DNA of 64,000 nucleotides from Rhizophagus clarus (Eukaryota; Glomeromycota; Glomeromycetes; Glomerales; Glomeraceae), in assembly GCA_015698045.1 (NCBI GenBank), contig BLAL01000183.1:496001-560000 (forward strand). Direction: 5' to 3'. A program made the translations under genes and the position numbers. Below are positions 35,797-47,793 of this stretch, in pieces (within the stretch, counting starts at the first letter, position 1; each line of letters opens with the position of its first letter). The notes below the pieces were generated by a model. That model had not been told where the DNA came from and ran no database searches. It saw only the letters and a list, made by a program, of their open reading frames with translations.

Positions 35797-35928
35797 AGAC
35801 TTTGATTTGCTGCATATCGGCATAATTCCGACACATTGGAATTTGGGTACAAGTTTCGGACACAAGTCGGATCTGGGTAAATACTATGCCAACCTTTATA
35901 CTCCTTTACATGAACTAATCAAAGTCTT
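35797..35928. repeat. 132-bp foldback element
   Basis: Perfect 12-bp ends AAGACTTTGATT / AATCAAAGTCTT, with internal symmetric pieces GGCATAATTCCGAC and GTCGGATCTGGG...TATGCC. No ORF; a MITE-like foldback. Confidence 0.55.
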
Positions 35929-37420
35929 ACCGATGTCGTGTAACATGAAAAATTTATATCAGTAGTATTGGATACAAAAAAGGAGATTAAAATTTCCAAC
36001 ATCTTCTAAAAGAATTTCCTCTTTAAGTTTATTAATAAAGAAAAATTGCTTAATGATGATGAAAGATGTGCACGACTAGATTCTTCTCAATCGTCAATCA
36101 GGGCAGATGAATTAAAGTGTGAAATAGAGAAAATATGGAAGAGAATGTATGTCAAATATATTAATTATGTAGTCATGCTGCAGGTAAAATTGCAAGTTGT
36201 AAGTCAATAGCATAAAGTATAAACAAAATTGAAACAACATTAGTAACCTTTTTTTTATTAATCAATTTTATGAACTATTATGCTTTTTTATTGAATCTAA
36301 TGCGCATGATCGGGTTTACCATTTATATAAAATTTGTAAAAAGTAAATTAGATGTTTCATAATAATAGATAATGAAATTCTATAAATAAAATTTTAAGTG
36401 ATTATTTATAGATATGATTATCGAAGAATTATAATAAGATTATTAACTGAATGTATAAAAATTCTGTCAAACTGTTTTGAGTATGTGTTTACCAGAAATG
36501 AATTTAGTCATTAACCTTAAATGATCTGATAATAAAACCCAATTCGGAATTTTAATTCCGGTTTGTATTCAGGTTATAACGACTCATATATGGGCAACAA
36601 ATACTTTTCGCAGATCCTAATGAAGTGCATTGTTGAATTCATTATTACAATTATCCCTTAAACCCTTTTTTTTTTACATTTCCATTACGGAACGTAGTCC
36701 TCCTATACATGCTTATGTATATAACTTATTAATGACGTTAATAAACCTTTTAACATTTTAAATCTATTTAACTTCTTAATCTGCCGCATTCCCTCTTTTT
36801 TTTTTGAATGTTTATAAGGATTATTAGTAAATTTGTGCAGCATTTGATACAGACGGAATACGGGTAACGATAAAATTACATTAATCCTTTTACGGAACTT
36901 ATGGAGGATAATTTTAACCGCCATGCATATGAACAAAGTTTCGGTTAAGGCCACTATTATTATGAATGAGGTTTTCACATAAATGACGAAAATCTGCATG
37001 GAGATACTGCAGAGAAGATTGTGCGACAATACTTATCATTTTCTCCCTCGAAGAAAAACGGAATAGGAGGCAACATATTGTCATATACCAGAATTAGTAA
37101 AGGATTGTATAACTTAAAAAATCTATTATAATGATTTTATAGAAAATGGACAAAGATGGTAATACGGCATCTAAATTTAATTTTATTTAGTGAATGATAT
37201 ATATATTTACTGATAAATATTCCTTATCGATTTCTTTTTGTTAATAATCCAAAAATAGATTAAAGATAACGCAAAACTTCGAAAAAGGGTAAATTAAATG
37301 AAGGAAAAACATTAAGGAAACCACTGTTTGTTTTTGGTTACAAATGTCCGTGTAAAGATTCACTACATTTATGTTACTTATTTTTTATATATAATAAATG
37401 ATAAAACCCTTTAATCAAGC

Positions 37421-37630
37421 GTTTTTTTTTTTTTTTAAAAAAAAAAAATAAATTTATGAAAAATTTTTTTTTTACGACCATTTTTAAAATTCTCTTTTTT
37501 TTTTTTTAACGAAGGTATTAATAAAATCAAATAATTTTTTTTTTTTTAAAAAAAAAAAAAGATTAGTTTATTAAAATAACACCGAAAAAATAAGTTCGCT
37601 TTTTGATTTTTTTTTTTTTTAAAAAAAAAG
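37421..37630. repeat. Cluster of three long T(n)A(n) hairpin tracts
   Basis: Poly-T runs of about 12-17 immediately followed by poly-A runs of about 9-14 at 37422-37449, 37537-37561 and 37607-37629, directly upstream of the gene at 37672. May act as nucleosome-excluding promoter DNA, or simply be unstable homopolymer. Confidence 0.5.
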
Positions 37631-37671
37631 GACCTCTCCAAAGAAGCTCATAAATCATTTAAATTAACAAG

Positions 37672-37900
37672 ATGATGTTCACTGATAGAAGTTGGGATTA
37701 TTGTTTCGCTTTATGTGTGGTATTATTAATTACATTCCAGGTATATATTGTTGTTTTGTCTTATATTTTTATTATTAAATTAAATTAAATTGATGATTAA
37801 TATTTTAATACCGTTATTATTTCAGTTTTGGTATGGAGCTCCACATATTTCATTTTACGATGATACGAAAGAAATGTCAAAGGTAAATAAAAAATTGATG

Positions 37901-37932
<32 letters not shown>

Positions 37933-38720
37933 ATCATACTTATTCATTAACAAAATTTATTTATAGTCTCATTTATACGTCGGTTCATCTTCTATGCCTG
38001 CCGGATGGACTATATATATGTGTGCCAAAGAAAAAACTAATCATATGTGTAAGTCATTTTTTAACACAACACGCACATCACATATATCACACGTGTATAA
38101 TTAAATCGTCATCATCTTTTTTAGCATATAATGTTTCGGTAATTGAAAATTCAAAAAAAGCATTCACACGTACAATATTTGGTAACGCTTCAAGAATGCC
38201 AATACCGACAATATCTAGATCTCCTTCAGGAGGAATTTTATCTTATGTTCTTTCAAAAACACAAATGGAAAATCTTGAAAATAATCCTCAAATTGAACAA
38301 GTTTTTGTCGAACCTTTAATGCATTGTCTTGAACCTGTAAAATTTTGTTCAAAGAATACTAAACAACATAAACTTGTTACTGATGAAGTTCAATGTTTAG
38401 CTATAGCAAATCCAAATAATTATGAAGTTAGAGTCGATTTTATGGTAAACTTTTATGTATCAAATGCAATTGAAGAAAATGATTTGGATGATCTTTTACA
38501 AGCACAAATTGATGATGATAACAAAAACATTAATTATGATGATAATAATAATAATATTACAAGTTCAGAATCTCTTCAACAACAAAAAGAAGAACAAGAA
38601 AAAATTGTTCATAAAGATCAAGAAGAAATTATTTATGAAAAAAACATTAATACGGAAAAACAAATAATTATTGATGCTACTCATTCCGTTTTTTCGGTTA
38701 TATTAAAATCGGGTATTTAA
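37672..38720 (+). CDS. Unrecognised single-pass membrane or secreted protein, 267 aa
   Basis: Four exons with consistent phase: 37672-37740, 37826-37882, 37967-38048 and 38125-38720. The start MMFTDRSWDYCFALCVVLLI gives an N-terminal hydrophobic segment (signal anchor, residues about 9-22), followed by FWYGAPHISFYDD and SHLYVGSSSMPAGWTIYMCA. The middle contains cysteines (MHCLEPVKFC, EVQCLA) and one NVS and one NAS site; the block CLAIANPNNYEVRVDFMVNF resembles a β-sandwich strand pair. The C-terminal third is Asn/Asp/Gln/Glu-rich and low in complexity, then IIIDATHSVFSVILKSGI. I do not recognise a family. A type II or secreted topology is inferred from the N-terminus. Confidence 0.7.
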
Positions 38721-38983
38721 AAAAAAAAAAAAAAAAAAAACACTTTTTTTTTTAAAGTATATTTTTTGTAAAGAAATTATGTAAATATATTCTTTTCTTT
38801 CATATTTTAGTTCTTCTATATAATTTTTAGTTGGTTTTTTTTATAGCGCGTTACGTTAAAAAATTTTCTGGTTTTTTTTTTTTTTTGTAAGATATGAGAC
38901 TTAAATAAAATTTATTATAAAATATATAAAATATAATTAAACTTCCATAAACATATTCATGACGTAACAAATCCAATATCCAA

Positions 38984-38991
38984 TCACGTGA
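38984..38991. promoter_or_regulatory. TCACGTGA upstream of BIR1, with CCAAT and TGACGTAA
   Basis: CATGACGTAACAAATCCAAT and ATCCAATCACGTGAAATT at 38959-38995, 109 bp before the BIR1 start. Combines a CRE-like TGACGTAA, a CCAAT box and the palindrome shared with other genes here. Confidence 0.45.
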
Positions 38992-39099
38992 AATTACTTA
39001 ATATATAAAGTAAACAAATTGACCACGCGTCGAAAAAAAACCATCTTTTTTTGTTTATAAGAAATTTTTACACGGTTTCGTTTCTTAAATTTTCCCAAT

Positions 39100-42000
39100 A
39101 TGAGCATGTATTTGTCTAACAACCGTTTGAAATCTTTTACGGCTAAAAGAAGGAAATGGCCACACAGGAACTCCATTGAATATAAAGCAACTCCTGATAC
39201 CGTATATAATATCATTATTACTATTAATTTGATTTTTGTGTTCAATTTGATACAAAAAAAAAAAAAAAGACGTTAACATTTTTTACTTTCTTAAGTTATC
39301 GGATGCAGGATTTTATTTTAGTCCGTCAAAGGATTCTCCGGATAATGTTACTTGTTTTTTGTGCCATAAATCAATAGAAGGGTGGGAACCAAATGATGAC
39401 CCAATTGATGAACACTTTGTACATTCTCCTACTTGTGCCTGGGTTATTTGTCTATACAAGAATAAAATCAATTGGGATGATGAGGATCAATGGCCGACGT
39501 CAAAAAATATGGAAGAAGTTAGATTAAAAACCTTCGGCAAATGGTGGCCACATGATGGGAAAAAAGGTTGGAATGGAACTAGTAAAAAGGTATTGTAAAA
39601 AAAAATTTGTTTTTTTTTTTAGTAAAATTATTTCTAACGCGTTTCTTATAAAATGATAGATGGCAAAGGCAGGATTTTATTTTAATCCATCCTATGAAGC
39701 AGAAGATCATGTAACTTGTATGTATTGTAATGTAAAACTAGAAGGATGGGAACCTAAAGATGATCCTACGTAAGAATCTTTATAATTTGCTTTCTTCTTT
39801 TTTATTACTTTTCATTCACTTATTTAATAAATTAAAGGCATGAACATCATAAAAGAATTTCTCACTGTCCATTTTTTGGTGAACCCCCTCCAAAATCGAA
39901 GAGAGGAAAATCAACATCTACTAAAAAACCTCGGAGAAATAGAAAGGTAATGGAGGATGGAATAGAGGTCGTTGATCTTACTTCTCCTCGTCCTGTTAAA
40001 AAAAATAGACGATTAAATAATAATGTAAATGTGGGTGAAATTAAGGGATATAATCTCAGAAATGCCAGAATTAACGAATCATCAGATATAATTAATATAA
40101 ATGAGGAAGTAGTTGACGAACCACAAAATGTAATTGGAATTAATGAACATGTAGAATTTGTCGAAAAAAATGAGTTTGATGGGCAAATATATAAGGTTGA
40201 ATCAAATGAGGAAGAAATCGACAAGCTACCAAATAATACTAGTATAAATAAGGAGTGTATTGATGAACAGGTAAATAACAACAATACAAGTGAAGAAGAA
40301 ATTAATGTACAAACATGTAGTGTCCAAACAAAGATTGTTGAACAAGTGGATAACGCCCAAACAAACGAAGAAGACCGAACTAAGGAGATCGAATCTGTTG
40401 AACAAGTGAATAATGCTCAAACGAACGAAGAAGACCGAACGAAGGAGGTCGAATTTGTTGAACAAATGGATAATTCCCAAACGAACGAAGAAGACCGAAT
40501 GAAGGAGGTCGAATCTGTTGAACTAGTGGATAATTCCCAAACAAACGAAGACGACCGAACGAAGGAGGTCGAATTTGTTGAACAAATGGATAATTCCCAA
40601 ACGAACGAAGAAGACCGAATGAAGGAGGTCGAATCTGTTGAACAAGTGGATAATTCCCAAACAAACGAAGACGACCGAACGAAGGAGGACGAATCTGTTG
40701 AACTAGTAAATAACGCCCAAACGAATGAAGACCGAACGAAGGAAAACGAATCTGTTGAACAAGTGGATAATGCTCAAACAAACGAAGAAGACCGAACGAA
40801 GGACGAATCTGTTGAACAAGTTAATAATTCTGAATCAAACGGAGGTATTGATAAACTAACAAGTCATATAAAAACACAAGAAATTGAGGAAAAATTGATT
40901 TTTTCAAGTGAGGAAGGAATCAATAAAAAATTGAACAATATTAGTAAAAATGAGGAACGAAATAATATTATGTGTCAAGAAGAACTAGACAATATTATAA
41001 TAGAAGAGGAAGAATTAAATGATATTATTATGGATGAGATAAACAGTATTTTTTTTACGGCTGTAGAAGAACGAGATTTCTTTACAGGTGAAGAGGAACG
41101 AGAAAATGTTATTATAAATAAGGAAGAGCAAAATAATGTTACCATTGATGAGAACATTATTATAAATGTGGAGGGTCGAATTAATATTGTAGAAAATGAG
41201 GAGAAATTTGATATTATTGTAAATAAAGAACCGAATAATATGATTACAGATGAGAAGGAACGAAATATTATTATGGATAAGGAAGAGAATAATATTATAG
41301 ATGAGGGGGACATTAATATGCAAATAGATAATGCACAATCAAAAAGAATTGAACAAGTAAATCATATTGAATCAAATGAGAAAATTTATGAAATGGATGA
41401 TATTATAACAAATGAAGGAAAACTAAATAACGAAGAGAAGCTCGATGAACAAAATATTTTTGGTAGAAATGAGGAAAGAATTGAACAGCTAAATAATTTC
41501 ATAAATGAAAAGCGAATTAACGAACAAGCGGAAGACTTCGAAATAAAAGAGCAAGAAAAGGTAAAAAAAGCTGTTATTCCTATTATTTCCCGATAAAGGA
41601 TTGATTTATATTCTAATTTTTTCTTCAATTACTTAGGAAGAAAGTTTAAAAACAATACCGAGCGATGAAAAATATGAATTAACTGAAAGTAATATCATAG
41701 AATCACTATCATCTGCAATACAAGTGATAATGAGCGATAACGATCCGAGCAAAGACGAAAACGAAGAAATTATTCGTATTCCTATTACGTCTAATGTTCC
41801 AGTAGTTTCTGAAGGATTGAAAGAAATGCAGCCTGATGCGTATTTTCCGTGCACTCCTGTGTCTTCTATACCCCAGCAATATATTTTTACTGAACCAAAA
41901 CCAAATCGTAATGTCGTTAATGAAGTTACACCTCCAGCTTTTATTACATCCACAGCTTTCTCTGTACCTAAAAGAAAAGCAGCATTTACCATTGAAGATT

Positions 42001-42131
42001 ATTTAAAAAGTTTAACGGGAACAGAACATATGAAACTAGTGGAAAAATCAAACCAAGAGATAGAAATTCTATTAGGGCTAAAGAATAGGACCAGAGAAAC
42101 AATTATGAAAATTCCTCTAATAAAACATTAA
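39100..42131 (+). CDS. BIR1: Survivin/Bir1-type protein with two BIR domains
   Basis: Chromosomal-passenger type BIR protein that targets Aurora kinase to chromosomes and spindle. Exons: 39100-39201, 39296-39589, 39660-39769, 39838-41560 and 41637-42131; 907 aa. The first BIR spans the exon 1-2 junction, with VTCFLCHKSIEGWEPNDDP followed by EHFVHSPTCAW (Zn-binding C-C-H-C). The second is in exons 3-4, with VTCMYCNVKLEGWEPKDDP then HEHHKRISHCPFF. Next come a basic stretch (KPRRNRK), VVDLTSPRPVKKNRR and a very long acidic Asn/Glu-rich middle with a tandem 20-aa repeat. The C-terminus FTIEDYLKSLTGTEHMKLVE with EIEILLGLKNRT matches the helix used by survivin/Bir1 to bind the INCENP-Borealin side of the complex. 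Two-BIR plus long acidic linker is the architecture of fungal Bir1. Confidence 0.92.
40337..40807 (+). repeat. Coding minisatellite in BIR1, eight 54-60 bp units
   Basis: Unit VEQVDNAQTNEEDRTKEVES (20 aa), eight times with substitutions; the last two units are shortened by one or two codons. Two adjacent 120-bp higher-order blocks (about 40441-40560 and 40561-40680) are nearly identical. All indels keep the frame. Confidence 0.9.
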
Positions 42132-42424
42132 TAATCGAAAATATTTATTCTTATTTTCATGTAATTGTTAATTGTTCATTATTTGTATTAAAAATTGTCT
42201 TTTTGCGATGATACTGTTATATAATATTTATTGTACACATTCAGTAATCATGAGTTTAAATTAACTTTAAATTATGATATAGTTAAATAACTAATTTCCA
42301 GATTTTGCTACTGAAATTACCATCACATGCCGCTTTAAAGATCAGAAAATTTAACAGATAGCGCGTTTTTTTTCTTTTAATTATGATAATTCACTTTTGC
42401 ATGCCATAAACCATTTAGCTAAAT

Positions 42425-43684
42425 ATGGAAAGAAAACAGAGAATTAAGGAACTTTTAAAGCGTAAACTTCCTGAAAAAGAAAACATGACCAATAAAAAGC
42501 CTAACGCGATGAAAACAGCAACTGTTGCTACCATCATCACTAACTCAACTAACGAAAAAATGGTTATTCGAGAGAGTACTGCGACTACCAACACAATGAA
42601 TAAACAAAACAAGACTACCACAGAATCTTGTATTGTGTGTGGAAAGAATCTTAGTTACTGTTCTCTTAACACTCGTGAATCACATATTAATACATGCCTT
42701 GACAATAAAATTGAAACTGAAACAAACTTTATTTCCTTTAAGAAGTTCGACGCGAAACAACGTGAAAACAATGAACATTCCTTATTTGCCATTGCTATGG
42801 TATGTCCATGCTGTAATATGCCTTTTAAAGCTAAGACCGAGAAAGGAAAGCTTAATCATTTCAGGACATGTGGTAGAAAGCGTAAATATACACCAAATAA
42901 AATGTTAGAATTTCTGCAAGAATTAAAAAGAAAATACGGAAGAGATCCTCCTAGTTACCTATCTTCGAGCATGCTTTCAAAACCAGGAAAAACCTCATCG
43001 CATACAGGTCCTAAAGAAAAGAAATTAACAAGTTATTTCAATCCAATTTCTAATGATAAGGATAAACTTTCAAAAACGGATTCCATATCTCAAGAGAATC
43101 CGAAATTATCTTATGTCGTTTCACGTTCGTATAACGTCTCCATACTTGATCATGACGACGATGATTTCCAGAGTTCAATTGTCTTTAAGGCTAGATCGAC
43201 CGTTGAAAAATCTGATAAACGTAAAAAGGAAATCGACGATGATGATGATTTCCAAGTTGGTGTGGCATTGTCGAGATCTATTTTACCATCAGAAAGATTT
43301 TCACAAAAGAGAAAGAAAGTTAAATACGATTTGAACACCACCCCAATATTATCTTGTGCAGATGCTATTAAAAAAGCTAAAGAGCGAGCTAAAATAATGT
43401 TTTTTAATCGACCGACTATTAATGAAATTGCAAAGAATTTAGCTTCTGTACCAAAATTCCCAAAAAGTAAAGTAGGGGAAAAATATGCTCGCCAGAATTA
43501 CAATGAAATAGAAGGTCGTCCAAATCGCAAAAGACATCCTTATACATTGTGGGAAGTACAGGCTTTTGGAGGAAATGACAATCCTTTATCACGAGATGAT
43601 TATATTACAGACATGATTTGGCATTATATGAAAAATTTGGATGATAAGAAAACCATAGATGAACTTAAGATAGAAATAATGTAA
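42425..43684 (+). CDS. Tandem UBZ4-like zinc-finger protein (possibly SLX4-related)
   Basis: Single-exon 419-aa protein. The N-terminus is basic (MERKQRIKELLKRKLPEKEN). Two C2HC-type fingers: CIVCGKNL...RESHINTC at about residues 69-93 and CPCCNMPF...KLNHFRTCG at about 129-152, the second followed by a helix (NKMLEFLQELKRKYG). This is the UBZ4 pattern used by RAD18, SLX4 and similar DNA-repair proteins; two in tandem are characteristic of SLX4. A Ser/Lys/Asp-rich middle follows with two acidic DDDDF segments. The C-terminal 110 residues are better conserved-looking: RHPYTLWEVQAFGGNDNPLS and RDDYITDMIWHYMK. I do not see a clear SLX1-binding domain, so SLX4 is only a suggestion. Role inferred: ubiquitin binding in DNA repair. 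Confidence 0.72.
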   Translation: MERKQRIKELLKRKLPEKENMTNKKPNAMKTATVATIITNSTNEKMVIRESTATTNTMNKQNKTTTESCIVCGKNLSYCSLNTRESHINTCLDNKIETETNFISFKKFDAKQRENNEHSLFAIAMVCPCCNMPFKAKTEKGKLNHFRTCGRKRKYTPNKMLEFLQELKRKYGRDPPSYLSSSMLSKPGKTSSHTGPKEKKLTSYFNPISNDKDKLSKTDSISQENPKLSYVVSRSYNVSILDHDDDDFQSSIVFKARSTVEKSDKRKKEIDDDDDFQVGVALSRSILPSERFSQKRKKVKYDLNTTPILSCADAIKKAKERAKIMFFNRPTINEIAKNLASVPKFPKSKVGEKYARQNYNEIEGRPNRKRHPYTLWEVQAFGGNDNPLSRDDYITDMIWHYMKNLDDKKTIDELKIEIM

Positions 43685-44028
43685 CAAAAAAAATTGATTA
43701 TGAAAAATCTAGATCATAATTAGATTAATGTTTAATATTTGAGATAATTATTATTATTATGAAGAGTTGTATATACATGTATATTTTTTGATATGCGACA
43801 AGAAGAAGATAGATTGTTTTAGAATCAAATTTTGCGCCTCCATCTATGTATCATGAACGATGGTTTAGTTCTAGATTGGTAGAATAGTGTATGGGAGGAT
43901 AATTGTAACTTAATTATGTTATTTACTATCTGTGATGTGTACTCTATACTCTATCTTATGACATATACACCATTGAACAATTAATGTTGAAATAAATCCA
44001 TTCAACTTAATTATTATAAAATATATTA
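43685..44028. other. Convergent 3' intergenic gap
   Basis: 344 bp between the stop codons of the UBZ-like gene (+) and POLA2 (-). AT-rich, presumably the overlapping 3' UTRs. Nothing else seen. Confidence 0.6.
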
Positions 44029-46056
44029 CTAGACTCTAATTATCTCAACTCTTGTCCTTTTAGAAACTAAATTTTCTGTAAATGTACCTTCTATAAGTGT
44101 TTTTTGCAAAGGATGTATAGTTATTTTTGCATATGTTCCGCCAGATTCGCCTTTTGACAGATAACCGGGATTAATACAAATAACATTTTCAACAATCTAT
44201 TAAAAAAAAAGGAAAAAAAATACTGTTTAAGCATTCGATCCAAAGTGTATTGCATTATTCAAAAGTAATTAATTACCTTTGCAAAATATTTAAGTTTTGA
44301 GGGAAGAATCAGTATATCAGGCAAATTTTGTAATTCAAGAAAACTAGATTTCTTATGTTCGAGGTTTACTTCAGGTGACGTAGGAAATAATGGGTAAAGA
44401 CTAAAGAAAAAAGAAAAAAAGAAAAATCTCTTTTAAAAGAAAAATAATTTTAAATATTCATTAAATTGAAAGTACATACTGTCTTTGTATCAATATATGA
44501 CGGGATAACCTTCCCATTCGATCTAAACCAGGCGTCGCATTTCTATCAAATTTAACAAATTAATTTACGCGTATTTTCAAGTTTTAAATAATTTTTTTTA
44601 CTATACCTTTCAATCTCATTTGAGGCAAGATGAAATAAGATATCAACATTATCAATGACAAATGTTATCTCGTTTACTCGGAATTGAGCAGGGTTGGATG
44701 TACAGGTGACATTCTAAAAATTATCAATTAATTAAAAATATATTTATTATTTAGTAAATAATTGACAAACAAACAATACCTTTGGTGGTAATCCCGATTT
44801 AGGAAATGGAGGTTGTGGAAAAACAAATGAACAATGAAATAAATCCTTTGTACTTGGAACCATGACAATTGATACACCAGGCGAAGTTTTTATGAATTTA
44901 CTCAATTTATCAGTAACATGTGCTTTAAAAATTTCACCAGGGGTATTAGGTGTCTTCTTTTCTATTAACAGAGAATGATCTTCGCTCACAAATGGCCCTA
45001 ACTAAGTAAAGAATTAATCAAAAAGTATAAAGGTATTATATAAATCACTTTTTAAAAAAAAATTTACCAATATTAAGAGATCAGGTTTCTCCTGTTCCAT
45101 CTTATTAAGTAATTCATTGAAAGGTTCATATCCAAATCCAACATCAAAAGTAAACGGTCCTGCTGCAACCACTATATTTAATGGTTTTACATTTGATTCA
45201 ACCAATTCACTAGATGGACTTTTATACATAGGCAATAAAGGTACCTACATTTGTAAGTTCCTCTAAAGTTTATATATGCTTATACGAACTAAAATAAAAA
45301 TAGAAAGATGATGATTGATATTACCTCAAATATGCTGCTTATACTTAAATGATTTCCAGTGTTATTAATACCTTTAACACCCACTATCTAATTATAATTT
45401 TTTTAAAAAGTGTCAATTCATATAAGATGTACAAAAACACAATTTACAGAGAAGAGAAATACCTGTCCAGAAAATAAAGAATATGATTCAATTTCATTGA
45501 GCGATAATTTCACACGACTTCGTTTTTCTGGGATTTCTAGCAAAACAGATTCACTATTGAGTTTTCCCTCTGAATCGCAACAGATTCTACCAATTGTATA
45601 TATTATATCCTAAAGAATATTTAGAAATAGTTTGTCCAAAATCAATAACTATTCAGTCGAGGGTTTACAGTCACGTATCCTTTTCTTACTTGATTGATGT
45701 GGAATGCATCAAAAACTTCCAAATTGTAATAATTTTTTATAATTGTTGATAAACTAGAAAATCTAACATCTAATTCTACAGAAATAAATAAGAAGTCAAT
45801 AAACAAAAATTGATTTTATAAATAATCATTTAATATTACCTTCAAGTATTCGCGTTTGATACATATATCGATAGCTCTCAACCTGTTTATCCGGTATTAA
45901 AACTACTTTACATTGTTTGGTACTTTGAGAACTATCATATGTTGATATATTTGAATTAAGAACGTCTACTATTTCTCCTTTATTTCCTCGGTCAAAGAAT
46001 TTATTCACTACATCATTTCTATTATGTTTCTCCATTTGAATCCCCTTCTCTTCCAT
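44029..46056 (-). CDS. POLA2: DNA polymerase α subunit B (POLA2/Pol12)
   Basis: Regulatory B subunit of the polymerase α-primase complex that starts DNA synthesis at replication origins. About ten exons; stop TAG at 44029-44031. Recognised blocks: YMYQTRILE, IGRICCDSEGKLN then ESYSLFSGQ (OB-fold), IVGVKGINNTG, LNIVVAAGPFTF, KPDLLILVLGPFVSEDH, VMVPSTKDLFHCSFVFPQPP (inactive phosphoesterase core), EITFVIDNVDILFHLASNEI, GRLSRHILIQR, LYPLFP, DILILPSKLKYFAK and ICINPGYLSKGESGGTYAKI. Starting at the ATG at 46054-46056 gives about 460 aa, compared with about 600 in the family; the usual N-terminal helical domain and linker are absent. A stop sits two codons upstream, so missing sequence would have to be in separate upstream exons. 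Confidence 0.92.
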
Positions 46057-47793
46057 ACTTTAACACACACAAAAAAGAGAGTTAAGGTGTCTATCGAGAT
46101 TCGAGATTTAAGTTTGACGCGTCACTTTTAAAAAGATACAAATCACTTATCGTCTCCTTGTTATAAACTATAGGTTCACCCGTCTTTTTATTCACGAGCC
46201 CCCCTTGTGGGTTTGTTGTAAGCTCTTGCATGTTTGCGATGCGCGTAGTTATTCTCTCACGTGAATATATCTATTCAGAGAGCTAAAAAACGGAAAAATT
46301 TTGGATTTGGCAGTTCCCAAGTACCAGATTTAGTAATTAAGGAATCCGCACGTATTTTTTTAACGGTAAAAGCGCTAATGCAATCAGGAATATAACAGGT
46401 AAAAATACATCATTCTGACTTAAATTTGGGTCATTTCAATTACGCCACTTGCTTGCTTTTAGTAGTAAAGTGATTAGTTTTTTTACATGTGAATGATGTG
46501 ATTAAATAATTGTTCAATTGAACGGTTCAATTTTATTATTAACGGATAAATTGAGGCTGAGACTTGAGAGGTTTTATAAATCAAAAATTCATCTTCTGCT
46601 CGGAATCTTTGACTGGAAAGACACTCAAAACCATTAAAAGGATATATTAGAGAACAGCGGATTAAAATTTTGGCGTTAGATTGATCTTACCCGATATATA
46701 CTTTCCGTTTCTAAATTCAATGGCGATTATGCCTAGCCACCCTAATATTTAATTATTAAAAATTAATCGAGATCTTAAAATTAATTGCCTTTATAGGAAG
46801 ACCATTTTTTGAAAAAACCCCCGGGTTTAAAAATATAACGGTTTTTTTTGCAAAGATTTGCTCCAGCCCCAATCGAGCCAGACATTGTGGGCGAGTTATT
46901 ATGTAAGTTACCAAATGACTATATAACCGAGAAACAAGCCTCAAAATACGGTAGTGTTACGTTTACTATGCATACAAGGTATTCTCTTGTGCGGCTCATT
47001 AGCAAAGCTTTTTATGGATATTTCTCGGTAAAGTAATTTTTGCGGTTTGAATCTCTCAATTGAAATAATTTTTTTTTCAGAATAACATCACTCGAAATGA
47101 ACTCGGCTTTGATTCTCACAGCCGCTTGAATATAATTTAAATCTCGCATCTTTGCACCTTTAAATAAAAAAAAAAACTGTTCCCGATGATAATAATAATA
47201 CACTGCCACACCATGTTTACCTTCGATCATTCGATCTTACGGTCCAGATGATACTCTGTTTTAAACATCCGTAAAAGAATTAGTGGCTGTGTATTAGTTA
47301 ACACATGGATGGCTAGACTGCACAGCGCCGTGGCACCGTTCAAAAAAAAGCCTTAATATCTTGTTTATCAACTTGAATTTTTAAAAATAAAGGTTTTTAC
47401 CAACATAATTATTTAGAAATTCTCCTGAAAAAATAATAATTAAAAGTCGCATTCTCTGCAGTGAAGTATTTTACAGAACATATTATAATATCTATAGAAA
47501 GTATACCATAAATAGATGGATGTTACGGGCGTTTTCTTATTCTTTCCATTCTATTTTATAATTTATATTTATATTTATAGTTTACAAGTTTTGTACACAA
47601 GCGAACGCCACCGGGAAACGTCTTGCCTTATTGGTTTTGTTCACCAGTACACACTATCCACACGCACTATTCCTTTTTCATCAATCATTGATTGAAGATC
47701 ATAAATCTAATAAATACCCCCGGCCTTTTCCTTTCGCCTCTCACGCCTCCCACTCAACCCACATTTTCAAGCCACAGCAATTTCTTCAAAAAA
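46057..47793. other. Divergent intergenic region, 1.7 kb
   Basis: Between POLA2 (-) and the C2H2 factor (+). It has a TCACGTGA palindrome at 46257-46264, a C-rich stretch CCTCTCACGCCTCCCACTC near 47735 and an inverted TCAATCATTGATTGA near 47681. Small frames (46756-46944 minus, 46848-47036 plus) overlap each other in opposite directions and are not supported. Either an N-terminal exon of POLA2 or only regulatory DNA may lie here. Confidence 0.5.
46257..46264. promoter_or_regulatory. TCACGTGA upstream of POLA2
   Basis: Perfect palindrome about 200 bp before the called POLA2 start. The greater distance than at the other genes fits an unseen upstream exon or a longer 5' UTR. Confidence 0.45.

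Larger units (their letters stand above)
35361..37671. other. Gene-poor region, 2.3 kb
   Basis: No supportable gene. The minus-strand frame 36703-37029 (108 aa) has no motif or splice context. A short foldback occurs at 35797-35928, and several T(n)A(n) tracts just before the 37.7-kb gene. Confidence 0.5.

Noticed and set aside
36703..37029. 108-aa minus-strand frame
   Set aside because: Hydrophobic and AT-driven, no recognisable domain, no splice context.
40380..40781. 133-aa minus-strand frame opposite the BIR1 repeat
   Set aside because: Exists only because the 60-bp unit has no stops on the reverse strand; periodic and without start context.
46848..47036. 62-aa frame MQRFAPAPIEPDIVGE... 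overlapped by a minus-strand frame
   Set aside because: Two overlapping antisense frames, no motif and no continuation across splice sites.
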